Positions 34,465 through 42,349 of a stretch of 64,000 nt of DNA are shown one piece after another. The notes under the pieces were generated by a model. That model made no database searches and was not told where the DNA came from. It worked only from the letters and a program-made list of their open reading frames with translations. The DNA lies in assembly GCF_004801305.1 (NCBI RefSeq), contig NZ_SSOD01000002.1, positions 124,001 through 188,000 of the forward strand. The letters are read 5' to 3'. Positions within the stretch are counted from its first letter, which is position 1. Each line of letters begins with the position of its first letter. The stretch comes from Pseudothauera rhizosphaerae. Lineage in GTDB: Bacteria; Pseudomonadota; Gammaproteobacteria; Burkholderiales; Rhodocyclaceae. Both the position numbers and the translations under genes were made by a program.

Positions 34465-34842
34465 GGGGCCGACCTGGCTTCGACGTGGGTCGCGAAGCAG
34501 AGCAGTGCATACCGAGGACCAGTCACCTCGTAAATCCATCTGGAAACAAACAAACGCCAACGACGAGCGTTTCGCTCTCGCCGCTTAATCCCGGCGGGCG
34601 CTGCACCGGCAGGTCTCTGGGCCGGGTGGTTCCAGCGTAAGCTGGACCGCTGCAGTGTCATTTACAGAGAATCGCGAGCAGGGCCGGGTTACTTGGCCCC
34701 GCAGCTAAAGGTAAGGTAACTCGCCCCTGTCCGGCCCGCCTGGCGGCTAAGGCAGGGGTTAAATCCAAATAGCCGGGCTAAGTATGTAGATCTGTCTGTA
34801 GAGGGCTTGCGGACGGGGGTTCGATTCCCCCCGGCTCCACCA
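34465..34842 (+). ncRNA. ssrA: Transfer-messenger RNA (tmRNA)
   Basis: A 378-base one-piece tmRNA. The 5' end GGGGCCGACCTGGCTTCGAC pairs with the 3' end GGCTCCACCA to form the tRNA-Ala-like acceptor; the T-arm is GGGGGTTCGATTCCCC. The tag frame runs 34556-34588 with resume codon GCC, encoding ANDERFALAA then TAA. A TTGAAA hexamer at 34420 is a possible -35 element but the -10 is weak. The 3' end is the insertion target of the element that follows. Confidence 0.97.
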
Positions 34843-34843
34843 G
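34819..34843 (+). repeat. attL: ssrA 3' end next to the integrase
   Basis: The last 25 bases of the tmRNA 3' region (GTTCGATTCC through CCACCAG) recur in degraded form at 55294-55317: 21 of 25 positions match with one single-base gap. The integrase gene starts about 165 bases further on. This is the usual layout when a tyrosine recombinase inserts into the 3' part of an RNA gene. Confidence 0.6.
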
Positions 34844-34867
34844 AAACACTTCCGAAGTAGTCCTATA

Positions 34868-34912
34868 AGGGCCGGAAAACCAAGAGAAATCAAGGTTTCC
34901 GGCCTTTTTCTT
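34868..34912 (+). terminator. Terminator supplied by the element after ssrA
   Basis: Inverted repeat GGCCGGAAAACC / GGTTTCCGGCC (one bulged A) with a 12-base loop and a TTTTTCTTT tail, 26 bases after ssrA. It now ends the tmRNA transcript; the displaced host terminator appears to be at 55324. Confidence 0.8.
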
Positions 34913-34954
34913 TGCCTATGTGTTCCTACGAGTACCGTTGCAAGCCGGCCGGAA

Positions 34955-35007
34955 GTGGGGGCAACATATGGGGCAACTCAGTTGCCCCCGCAGGACTTGC
35001 CCCCAAA
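34955..35007. repeat. Left-end cluster of TTGCCCCC sites (candidate integrase arm sites)
   Basis: Four copies of a GTTGCCCCC-type 10-12-mer lie within 53 bases: inverted at 34955-34965 and 34967-34978, direct at 34980-34991 and 34995-35007. The last runs into the integrase ATG. The same word occurs twice at the right end (55219-55243) and is not obvious elsewhere in the element. This fits arm-type binding sites for a tyrosine integrase and possible autoregulation. Confidence 0.55.
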
Positions 35008-36227
35008 TGGCCCTGACCGACACCGCTATCCGTGCTGCCAAGCCCGCCGAGAAGCCCGTCAAGCTGTTCGACGAGAAGGGCTTGTATCTCGAACTCTCCC
35101 CTGCTGGGGGCAAGTGGTGGCGGCTCAAGTACCGCTTCGGGGGCAAGGAGAAGCGGATCAGCCTCGGGACCTACCCGGACGTCGGCCTGAAGCAGGCCCG
35201 CGAACGCCGCGACGAAGCCCGTAAGCTCCTCGCCGACGGGATCGATCCAGGCGAGCACCGCAAGGCGCAGAAAGCGGCCGGCGAGGAGCGCGCCGCCAAC
35301 TCGTTCGAGGTCGTAGCGCGGGAGTGGTACGCCAAGATGGCCGCGACGTGGGTGCCGTCGCACGGCGAGAAAATCATCCGGCGCCTGGAGCGCGACATTT
35401 TCCCGTGGCTCGGCCGCAAGCCGGTTGGCGATATCGGTTCGCCTGAACTGCTTGCCACCATCCGCAAGATCGAGGACCGCGGCCGGCTGGAGACCGCACA
35501 CCGCGCCCTGCAGAACTGCAGCCAGGTGTTCCGCTACGCCATTGCCACCGGCCGGGCCGAGCGAGATCCAGCCGCGGACCTTCGCGGCGCCCTGCCTCCG
35601 GTGCGCGAGACCCACTTCGCTGCCATCACCGACCCCAAGGAAGTAGCCGGGCTTCTCCGGGCGATCGATGGATTCACCGGCACGTTCATCGTGAAGGCGG
35701 CACTCCAGCTCTCCCCGTTGGTCTTCGTGCGCCCCGGCGAGCTGCGCCGCGCCCGGTGGGAGAGCATCGACCTCGATGCCGGCGAGTGGCGCTATTTCGT
35801 GACCAAGACAGCAAGCGACCACCTGGTGCCGCTCTCCACCCAGGCGGTGGCGATCCTGCGCGAGTTGCAGCCGCTCACCGGCCGCAACCAGTGGGTATTT
35901 CCCGGCATGCGCGACCACCAGAAGCCCATGAGCGAAGCCGCCATCAACGCCGCGCTGCGCCGCATGGGCTACGACACCAAGGCCGAGATGACCGGCCACG
36001 GCTTTCGTGCGATGGCCAGGACGATCCTGCACGAAGAACTCGGGTTCGACCCCGCGGTGATCGAGCACCAGCTCGCGCACCAGGTACCGGACGCGCTGGG
36101 CACGGCCTACAACCGGACGAAGTTCATCAAGGAGCGCCGGCAGATGATGCAACGCTGGGCGGACTACCTGGACAAGCTCAAGGCTGGGGCGGATGTGATC
36201 GAGATGCCGACCAAGGGTGCGGCGTGA
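35007..36227 (+). CDS. int: P4-type tyrosine integrase
   Basis: A 406-residue site-specific recombinase. N-terminal DUF4102 arm-binding domain: MALTDTAIRAAKPAEKPVKL and LGTYPDVGLKQARERRDEAR. SAM-like core-binding domain in the middle. The catalytic domain has Arg 242 (FVRPGELRRARW), His 331/Arg 334 (HGFRAMAR) and nucleophile Tyr 368 (GTAYNRT). The ATG at 35007 follows an upstream repeat cluster and gives the canonical start; the frame opens 29 codons earlier without similarity. It has everything needed for integration into ssrA. Confidence 0.95.
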   Translation: MALTDTAIRAAKPAEKPVKLFDEKGLYLELSPAGGKWWRLKYRFGGKEKRISLGTYPDVGLKQARERRDEARKLLADGIDPGEHRKAQKAAGEERAANSFEVVAREWYAKMAATWVPSHGEKIIRRLERDIFPWLGRKPVGDIGSPELLATIRKIEDRGRLETAHRALQNCSQVFRYAIATGRAERDPAADLRGALPPVRETHFAAITDPKEVAGLLRAIDGFTGTFIVKAALQLSPLVFVRPGELRRARWESIDLDAGEWRYFVTKTASDHLVPLSTQAVAILRELQPLTGRNQWVFPGMRDHQKPMSEAAINAALRRMGYDTKAEMTGHGFRAMARTILHEELGFDPAVIEHQLAHQVPDALGTAYNRTKFIKERRQMMQRWADYLDKLKAGADVIEMPTKGAA

Positions 36228-36619
36228 CGACCTGAGAAAACCTGAGTTCTGCCGCGCCTACTCCGGGGGAGGGAAACCGAGTTCCCTATCTTGGCGAGCA
36301 CAGGAATAGGGCGTTGATCTTGTCGAAAACCGGATCAGCGCCGGCATAAAACGCTTTTTCCATTCATTCAAACAGTACCTTATGGCCTCCCCCCCCTGTA
36401 GGTCTAATTCCACCGGAAATCGTCATCAAAACAGCAACCGTCAAACTAAATTAACATTGAAATTCAGTATCATATGATTCGGCTGCGATTGGCAAAAAGC
36501 CACCGAGATCCAACTACCCCCCCCCTGTAGGGCTACACCTGTCTGATCGGACGTACCGAGAATTGCCATGTGTTCCGACGAAAGCCGGAGCGCTTCTCCT
36601 CAAACAAAGGAAAGCAAAC
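36228..36619. promoter_or_regulatory. AT-rich int-alpA spacer with paired C-tract repeats
   Basis: 392 bases without a convincing gene, clearly more AT-rich than its surroundings (for example 36440-36480). A direct repeat C8-TGTAGGTCTA (36389-36406) recurs as C9-TGTAGGGCTA at 36517-36535, 129 bases apart. Position before alpA and composition suggest promoters and repressor sites controlling int and alpA; no promoter can be assigned with certainty. Confidence 0.5.
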
Positions 36620-36850
36620 ATGGCCGCTCAACTTCAGACCGCCCCCACGATCCTCCGCCGCAAGCAGGTCGAACAACGGCTTTCGATCAGCCGCACCACG
36701 ATCTACAGCCGAATCAATCCGAAATCCCAGCACTACGATCCGACTTTCCCGAAGCCGATTGATCTCGGTTACCGCTCCGTCGGGTGGATCGAATCCGAGA
36801 TCGATGCCTGGATTGCATCCCGCATAGCCGCCTCCCGGGCCGCGGCCTGA
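36620..36850 (+). CDS. alpA: AlpA-family transcriptional regulator
   Basis: A 76-residue protein with an excisionase-like helix-turn-helix: ILRRKQVEQRLSISRTTIYS, then NPKSQHYDPTFPKPIDLGYR and GWIESEIDAWIASRI. AlpA proteins in P4-like satellites and PICIs activate excision or the replication module. The ATG at 36620 gives MAAQLQTAPTI; an ATG 19 codons upstream is possible but unsupported. Confidence 0.9.
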   Translation: MAAQLQTAPTILRRKQVEQRLSISRTTIYSRINPKSQHYDPTFPKPIDLGYRSVGWIESEIDAWIASRIAASRAAA

Positions 36851-36861
36851 CGGGTGCCGCG

Positions 36862-37248
36862 ATGACCGGGCAAGAAAAAGCCGTCGCGGTGGTGGCACAC
36901 CGGACGGCCCTGGATACTGCTGAAGCGACTCAGCGCCGATTCTCGTTCCCGTCGCCGGGTTCGGTCAAGGCCGGCGTGCTGGCTGACCTGCTGGACGGCC
37001 AGCGCCTCACGCACCTGACCGTCTGGACGCGGTACGGATCGAGCCGCGCCGCCCATCACGTCCTGCGCCTGCGCCAAGCCGGGTTCCCGGTGGAGACCGT
37101 CACCATCGACGCGCCCACCCATGACGGCCGGACATCCCGCATTGCCGAATACCACCTGCCGGCCAGCGTCATCAAGCAGGTGGGTGAGGATGGGCGCCGC
37201 TTCGTCAAAACCGTTCGCGTGGGGCGGATGCGCGGAGGCAGCCAATGA
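36862..37248 (+). CDS. Winged helix-turn-helix protein (phage-type)
   Basis: A 128-residue protein. The central part VKAGVLADLLDGQRLTHLTV ... WTRYGSSRAAHHVLRLRQAG ... FPVETVTIDAP resembles the helix-turn-helix domain often found in prophage proteins that set up replication. It starts 11 bases after alpA and overlaps the SSB start by four bases (ATGA), so it belongs to the replication operon. Its role is unknown. Confidence 0.65.
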   Translation: MTGQEKAVAVVAHRTALDTAEATQRRFSFPSPGSVKAGVLADLLDGQRLTHLTVWTRYGSSRAAHHVLRLRQAGFPVETVTIDAPTHDGRTSRIAEYHLPASVIKQVGEDGRRFVKTVRVGRMRGGSQ

Positions 37249-37649
37249 TCCGCGCGCTCGTCACTGGCGAGCTGTGGGCCGATCCGCAGCAGCGCACCAG
37301 CAAGAACGGCAACCCCTACGCCCTGGCGCGGCTGTCCGTGCCGATGGGCGAGGATGGCCGCGTGTCGTGTTCCGTGATTGCCTTCCAGGATGACGCCGTT
37401 GCCCGCCTGCTGCAACTGAAGGCGGGCGCATCGGTGGCCGTGGCCGGGACACTGAAGGTGGGCATCTTCACCGGCAACGACGGCACCGCCCGCCCGAGTC
37501 TGGACATGGTGGCCGACGAGGTTGCGTCGACCACGCCGAGGCCGAGAAAGCCGAAGGCCCCGCGCGCCGCACAGGACGGCGGACAGGCCGGTGGCGATCC
37601 GTTCGGCGACCTGCCAGGCGCCGGGGATCTGGACTGGATGGGGACGTGA
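37245..37649 (+). CDS. ssb: Single-stranded DNA-binding protein, divergent
   Basis: A 134-residue OB-fold protein: MIRALVTGELWADPQQRTSK, NPYALARLSVPM, SCSVIAFQDDAVARLLQLKA and VAVAGTLKVGIFTG follow SSB spacing. The tail is acidic and ends DLDWMGT instead of the DIPF tip of chromosomal SSB, so its partner binding may differ. It is translationally coupled to the upstream helix-turn-helix gene. Confidence 0.78.
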   Translation: MIRALVTGELWADPQQRTSKNGNPYALARLSVPMGEDGRVSCSVIAFQDDAVARLLQLKAGASVAVAGTLKVGIFTGNDGTARPSLDMVADEVASTTPRPRKPKAPRAAQDGGQAGGDPFGDLPGAGDLDWMGT

Positions 37650-37650
37650 C

Positions 37651-38058
37651 ATGCCGTCGGCCATCACCTTACCCAGACGCGCCACTGCGTCGCGCCGCCC
37701 GTTTCCTGCCTACGGCCGACAGATTGCGGACCTGCGCAAGCAGGGGATGCGGCCGGCCGGCGAATCCGTGTTCGTTCGGCTGGACACCTGGCCGCCTCGC
37801 AAACGGCCGGCGCATCTGAGGTTCCCGCAAGTCGTTGTATCCGACGAGGCCGAACCCGCCGCGCTGAGTTTCGCGTTCCTCGACGACTTGGATGTGCTCG
37901 TTGCGCACTGGCGCTCGAAGTCCGAGCCGCGGCGCCTGCGCGACCTGCTGCGGGAAATCCTGACCGCGAACCCGCGCCGGCTGATCGTGCTCGATGTCGA
38001 GCATGAAAAGCACTGGTGGGTGAAGTCCGTCGACCGTGGCGTGGAGGTGTCGTTGTGA
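37651..38058 (+). CDS. Unknown protein in the replication module
   Basis: A 135-residue basic protein with no motif that I recognise (MPSAITLPRRATASRRPFPA ... RLIVLDVEHEKHWWVKSVDR). It begins one base after the ssb stop and its stop overlaps the GTG start of the next gene (GTGA), so it is tied to replication by context only. Confidence 0.65.
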   Translation: MPSAITLPRRATASRRPFPAYGRQIADLRKQGMRPAGESVFVRLDTWPPRKRPAHLRFPQVVVSDEAEPAALSFAFLDDLDVLVAHWRSKSEPRRLRDLLREILTANPRRLIVLDVEHEKHWWVKSVDRGVEVSL

Positions 38059-39128
38059 CTGCTCCACGGATTGCCGCCGTCCCGGACCCCGCCCCACGTG
38101 CGCGCCGCTTCAAGCTGCTGACCGCCGCCGACCTTGCCGGCCGGCCGCGGCTGCAATGGCGCGTGAAGGGCGTACTGCCACAGACGGGCATTGCCGCCAT
38201 CATCGGGCCGAGCGGCAGCGGGAAGACCTTCCTGGCGCTGGACCTCGTTGCCGCCATCGAGCACGGCGTGTCGTGGTTCGGCTGCCGCGTGCGGTCCTGC
38301 CCGGTGGCATACCTCGCGCTGGAAGGCGAAGCCGGCATCTCGAACCGCGTCGCGGCCTACCAGGCACACACGGGGCACCGCTTTTCAGACCGTTTCCGCG
38401 TCGTCGTCGAACGCTTCGAGCTGCTGAGCACCGGCGACGTGCCCGCGCTGGCCGACACGCTGCAGGAATCGGGCGTTGCCGGTGGCGTCATCGTCCTCGA
38501 CACCCTGAACCGCGCCGCCGCCGGGGCCGACGAGAACAGTTCCTCAGACATGGGGCTGCTGATCGCAGCAGCGACCGAGCTGCAGGTTCGGACGGGCGGG
38601 CTGGTGCTGATCGTCCATCACTCCGGGAAGGATGCCACCAAGGGCGCGCGGGGACACTCCAGCCTCTTCGCCGCTCTGGATGCCTGCATCGAGGTCAGCC
38701 GCACCGACGAGCGGCGAACGTGGAAGGTTGCGAAGTCCAAGGACGGCGAGGATGGCCACAGCCGTGCATTCCTGCTGCGTGTCGTCGAGATCGGCGAGGA
38801 CGCGGATGGTGATCCCGTCACGTCCTGCGTCGTGGAGCCGGAAGAGCAGGCCGTCGAAGAGGTGCGCCGCGTCGTTCTGCCAGCCGGCGGCAATCAGCGC
38901 ATCGTGTTCGACGCCCTTCGCGATCTGCTGCGCGAAGCCAGGCACTTCGGCATGGCCGGCGCTCCCCCGACCCGCCCTTGCATCGCACTGGAAGAGGCCA
39001 TCACCAAGACTCGCGACCGGTTGGCCTGCGAGTCTGATCGTAGGACGGAGCGCACCAGAGCCGCACTCACGGGGCTGGTGAGTCGGGGGGCAATCGTGCT
39101 GCGGGAGGGCTGGATATGGCTCCCCTGA
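38055..39128 (+). CDS. RecA-like AAA ATPase, RepA-type replication helicase
   Basis: A 357-residue ATPase. Walker A is GPSGSGKT at residues 51-58; the Walker B strand is GGVIVLDTLNRAAAGADENS; a following sensor-like strand GLVLIVHHSGKDATKGARGH is typical of the plasmid RepA / DnaB-like AAA_25 group. The C-terminal part may be a winged helix (ALTGLVSRGAIVLREGWIWL). The start is a GTG at 38055 overlapping the previous stop; upstream ATG codons belong to the previous gene. It is probably the element's replication helicase. Confidence 0.8.
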   Translation: MTAPRIAAVPDPAPRARRFKLLTAADLAGRPRLQWRVKGVLPQTGIAAIIGPSGSGKTFLALDLVAAIEHGVSWFGCRVRSCPVAYLALEGEAGISNRVAAYQAHTGHRFSDRFRVVVERFELLSTGDVPALADTLQESGVAGGVIVLDTLNRAAAGADENSSSDMGLLIAAATELQVRTGGLVLIVHHSGKDATKGARGHSSLFAALDACIEVSRTDERRTWKVAKSKDGEDGHSRAFLLRVVEIGEDADGDPVTSCVVEPEEQAVEEVRRVVLPAGGNQRIVFDALRDLLREARHFGMAGAPPTRPCIALEEAITKTRDRLACESDRRTERTRAALTGLVSRGAIVLREGWIWLP

Positions 39129-39133
39129 CACCG

Positions 39134-39256
39134 CCCCCGTTTTCGTCCCCGTTTTTCCCCGTTTCCCCCACCCCCCTAAAGGGGGGTGTGGTGGGTTACG
39201 GGGGAGAGAAAGGACCGGGCGGGACCGAAACGGGGATTTCGGGGAATTTCGGGGAC
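39134..39256. repeat. Iteron-like CCCCGTTT repeats after the replication gene (candidate origin)
   Basis: Starting six bases after the replication ATPase stop: three direct copies of (C/T)CCCCGTTT at 39134-39143, 39146-39155 and 39156-39164; a hairpin CACCCCCC/GGGGGGTG around 39169-39188; and three inverted copies (AACGGGGATT, TTCGGGGAAT, TTCGGGGAC) at 39228-39256. Strong strand asymmetry. Repeats next to a replication gene are typical of origins in small replicons and PICIs. The longer frame through this region (from 39116) is low-complexity and probably not translated. Confidence 0.5.
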
Positions 39257-39265
39257 AAGCCTTCC

Positions 39266-39442
39266 ATGACCGCCCCACGCCTCTCCGACCGCTGGCTGAT
39301 CCACTGGCTGGAGATCGAACCGACCATTTGCCGCTACCAGCAGCCAGTCCCGTTGTCCCGAGTGCTCGCCGAGCATGCCGCCGCCATCGCTGCAGAACCG
39401 GTCGATGACATGCCGGCCGCCACCAACATCACGAGGAACTGA
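39266..39442 (+). CDS. Small unknown protein
   Basis: 58 residues from an ATG at 39266 (MTAPRLSDRWLIHWLEIEPT). The stop is four bases before the next gene. I do not recognise it; an earlier in-frame ATG at 39116 would add a low-complexity stretch encoded by the repeat cluster. Confidence 0.5.
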   Translation: MTAPRLSDRWLIHWLEIEPTICRYQQPVPLSRVLAEHAAAIAAEPVDDMPAATNITRN

Positions 39443-39445
39443 ACC

Positions 39446-40612
39446 ATGACCACCGCAACCTTGCTCGCAAAACCCGTGCCGCAGTCCGACAACCCGCTGC
39501 ATCGCTCCCTCTTCTCGCTGCCGCCGCTTCGCCCGAGCGAACAGACCCTGCCGGCCGTGCCGACGCTGCCCCCGAAGCAGCGCGTGACCGGCGACAAGGA
39601 AGTCGATGCCGTCCTCTGGCTGCGCGAGGTCATCGGCACCGGCGACGCCGCCCTGATCGCCCAGGCACAGGAAGCGGCGAAGAAGATCCGGACGCCGCTG
39701 AAGGAATTGGAAAATCGCTATGCAAAGCACCTGATCGATGCCAGTGGCGGTCAGCCGTTTGCTGCGCTCCCTTCCTTCGGCTTCGCCGACCTGAACGAAC
39801 TGGCCGAGCGCTCCATCAAGCGCCGGGCCTTGCAGGTCGAGGCGCAGGGCCGGTTCGGCGACACCCTCTTCGATAACACGCCTGCTGAGGTCTTCTGCAT
39901 CTCCGCATTGAAGGGGCTCGAACCGCAGGAAGACTTGTTCTACCAAATCGATCCTGTCGAAGCGGAAACCCGTTTCCGTTGGCACCCGGCCGAGATGCCG
40001 CACACCCTGGCCGACTGCCTGCATGAACTCGCGTACTGGCATGACTTGGCCGGGCTGCGCTATGCGTTCGGAACTGTGAGTGGCGATCAATTGCACGAGG
40101 TCGATGCGCGTGAATGCTTCGTGTTCAGCCTCCTCGCTGAGATTCCGCCCCGCAACCGCTCCGAGGCCCGTAGCGTTCTCGACTACCTCTATGCCGCCAG
40201 GCGAATGGACGCCATGGAAACGCGGGCAATCCTCGCCAACCTGATCGGCCGACTCCACCACCAGGAACCAGACTCCATGAGACCCGCCCGCTACGCGGAA
40301 CTCCACGAGGCCGGCCAAGGCGACACCGCCGAAGCGCGTGCGCTGCTTTCCGCCGCGATGCGCTATGCACCACCCGAGTTCCTGGAGATGGCCAGACGAG
40401 AAGCGCGAGCACTTGGCCTGTTGCCCGAGCCAGACGGCTACCTGGCCGACGGCACGCGCGCTTACTCCGTCGCCACCGTGGCCGCACATCTCGGCGTCAC
40501 CGAGGCGGAAGTCATCGAGGGCATCGACCAACTGAGCCTGGAACAGGAAGCGCTCGGCCTTCCCGTCGAAGAGCTTTTCGTCCCTGCAGACGCCGTGCAT
40601 GGGGCGCATTGA
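39446..40612 (+). CDS. Unknown 388-residue element protein
   Basis: No recognised domain. The N-terminal 50 residues are Pro-rich (LFSLPPLRPSEQTLPAVPTL), the middle is mostly helical, and the C-terminus has a helix-turn-helix-like stretch (YSVATVAAHLGVTEAEVIEG). It could bind DNA or act as a scaffold. It starts directly after the 58-residue gene and precedes the coiled-coil gene by 37 bases. Composition matches its neighbours. Confidence 0.72.
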   Translation: MTTATLLAKPVPQSDNPLHRSLFSLPPLRPSEQTLPAVPTLPPKQRVTGDKEVDAVLWLREVIGTGDAALIAQAQEAAKKIRTPLKELENRYAKHLIDASGGQPFAALPSFGFADLNELAERSIKRRALQVEAQGRFGDTLFDNTPAEVFCISALKGLEPQEDLFYQIDPVEAETRFRWHPAEMPHTLADCLHELAYWHDLAGLRYAFGTVSGDQLHEVDARECFVFSLLAEIPPRNRSEARSVLDYLYAARRMDAMETRAILANLIGRLHHQEPDSMRPARYAELHEAGQGDTAEARALLSAAMRYAPPEFLEMARREARALGLLPEPDGYLADGTRAYSVATVAAHLGVTEAEVIEGIDQLSLEQEALGLPVEELFVPADAVHGAH

Positions 40613-40649
40613 CGTCTTGCCATAACCACCATCCACCGAGGAACTGACC

Positions 40650-41222
40650 ATGACCATCCGATCCGCAGTTGTGAGCAATGACAGAAGAACGAACGAAGAA
40701 CCCCGTTATGCCGGGTCTACCGTCAGCAAGACGGGATACCAAATGATGATCGAGCGCCAGGAAGCCAATGCGGAGCAGATCGCGAGAGCGCGCCGCGCCG
40801 CGGAACTGCCTGATTCGCTCTTCGTGGACCATCCGGAAGTGCAGCGACTGCAGGCACTGGTCGCCCAGCGCGAGAACCGGGTGCGCCTGATGAACGATGG
40901 ACAGCAAGTGCTGCTCATCAGGGGGCGGATTGAGGCCTTGAGGGCGAAGCTCCAGCAGAAGCAGGATGAGATCGAAGGCGCGGCGCTCGACGATGCCTTC
41001 GACGAATCCCAAGCCTACGAACGCTCCTACGCGCTCTCGGAAGACATCCGCCGGCTCGAACTCTCCATCAAGTCCGCCGAGCTTGCGCACAAGGTGCTGA
41101 CAACGAACACCATGGCGCCGAGGCAATCCGAACTGCTGCGGGCAGAGAGGAATCAACTTGCCTCCCTGCTCAAGATGCTGAAGCTCGAACACCTGGATGG
41201 CGAAAACGGGGTAACGCCGTGA
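40650..41222 (+). CDS. Unknown coiled-coil protein
   Basis: 190 residues, highly charged. Long predicted helices with heptad-like spacing: IRGRIEALRAKLQQKQDEIE, YALSEDIRRLELSIKSAELA and RAERNQLASLLKMLKLEHLD. Probably an extended coiled coil. The stop overlaps the next GTG start by four bases. Confidence 0.7.
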   Translation: MTIRSAVVSNDRRTNEEPRYAGSTVSKTGYQMMIERQEANAEQIARARRAAELPDSLFVDHPEVQRLQALVAQRENRVRLMNDGQQVLLIRGRIEALRAKLQQKQDEIEGAALDDAFDESQAYERSYALSEDIRRLELSIKSAELAHKVLTTNTMAPRQSELLRAERNQLASLLKMLKLEHLDGENGVTP

Positions 41223-41806
41223 GATCGATCAGCGACGAGGCCAACATCCTGTTGAACGCCGCGCTGACTCAAGCAGCCGATGCAAACGCCCGTGATTTCG
41301 TCGGCAGCATTCTGCTGTGTGCCTCGACAGGGGGTTTCCGCCGCAAGCGCGCGTTGCTGAAGGCCGTCGAGAACACGCGAGAACTGGCTCAGGCGGCCGT
41401 CAGCGCTGTGACTGCCGAGACCTTCGCCCTCTTCTGCGGTGAGCGCGTCCGAAATGCGGACGCGGAGACAGCTTGCATTTCCACCCGTCGGGCGGATGGG
41501 GCTGGCGTTTCTGCCGCCACCGAAGCCGAGCAGACGATCATCGGAGATTCGTTCGCCAGCATGATCGATTTCGTCCTCTCAGAAATGGAGGCGAAGGACA
41601 TCCGCTACTGCGACCAGGAAATCGCAAGAGCGCTGGCTGTCTTCGAAGAGCAAGGATTGCTCCAAGGCCCGATCCGCATGCTTTGCGCACGTGTCATCGC
41701 CGAGATTTCCTTCCGCATCGAAGAGTATGGGTTCGCCCTGGAGCGCATCGAGGCCATCCGCACTGGCGTCGACAACAATCCTCAACACGGCAATCCGGAG
41801 GAGTGA
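41219..41806 (+). CDS. Unknown helical protein with GTG start
   Basis: 195 residues, no recognised motif. Starts at a GTG that overlaps the previous stop (GTGA), so translation is probably coupled. Sequence is mainly amphipathic helix (LLNAALTQAADANARDFVGS ... MLCARVIAEISFRIEEYGFA). Four bases separate it from the next gene. Confidence 0.68.
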   Translation: MRSISDEANILLNAALTQAADANARDFVGSILLCASTGGFRRKRALLKAVENTRELAQAAVSAVTAETFALFCGERVRNADAETACISTRRADGAGVSAATEAEQTIIGDSFASMIDFVLSEMEAKDIRYCDQEIARALAVFEEQGLLQGPIRMLCARVIAEISFRIEEYGFALERIEAIRTGVDNNPQHGNPEE

Positions 41807-41810
41807 GCCC

Positions 41811-42335
41811 ATGGCCTACGCGGTAAAGCACGCCCGGAAGTCCACCGCCCACATCGTTCTGGAAGCGGTACAGGACCTGCATGCGAAGGAGCAGATCGTC
41901 ACGCGCGAGACCCTGGCCGAAGTCACGGGAATGAAGCTGGTGGTCATTGATGACCGACTGTCTTACCTGACCGACAACGGCAATGTCCGCCGGGTGCAGC
42001 GCGGCGTCTACGTGCCGGTGGAGCAGCACAAGCCAGCCAGGCTCATCACGCGAACTCTTCTGCCGGACGGTACGACGGTGCTGGAGATCGGAGACGAGAC
42101 GGCGCTCGTTCTCACCCCGCGCGAGGCGCGAATGGTCGGCGAGCTGATGGTCGGGTCGGCGCAGCAATACGCTGCCATCCAGATCGGGCAAGAGGTGGAG
42201 CGCCAAAACAACGCTCTTCGCACACGCATCTCCGAACTGCGCCGGGGGGTGGATCAACTGATAGGCGGCAATCCCGGTGTAGGGCTGGATTGCCAATTCC
42301 GTGCGGCCGACGATGCGTCATCCGACGAAAACTGA
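41811..42335 (+). CDS. Winged-helix protein, probable DNA-binding
   Basis: 174 residues. The N-terminal 65 residues look like a winged helix (TAHIVLEAVQDLHAKEQIVT, RETLAEVTGMKLVVIDDRLS, YLTDNGNVRRVQRGVYVPV), similar in pattern to the AbiEi-type N-terminal domain. The C-terminal half contains a helix (GQEVERQNNALRTRISELRR). A regulator of the large-protein genes that follow is possible but not shown. Confidence 0.65.
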   Translation: MAYAVKHARKSTAHIVLEAVQDLHAKEQIVTRETLAEVTGMKLVVIDDRLSYLTDNGNVRRVQRGVYVPVEQHKPARLITRTLLPDGTTVLEIGDETALVLTPREARMVGELMVGSAQQYAAIQIGQEVERQNNALRTRISELRRGVDQLIGGNPGVGLDCQFRAADDASSDEN

Positions 42336-42349
42336 GAGGAGCAGCAAAC

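Noticed and set aside
34392-34661. Minus-strand ORF of 89 codons inside ssrA
   Set aside because: It lies across the tmRNA gene, whose structure is unambiguous.
39116-39265. N-terminal extension of the 58-residue gene from ATG 39116
   Set aside because: It would translate the C/G-tract repeat cluster into low-complexity sequence; the ATG at 39266 gives a more normal protein start.
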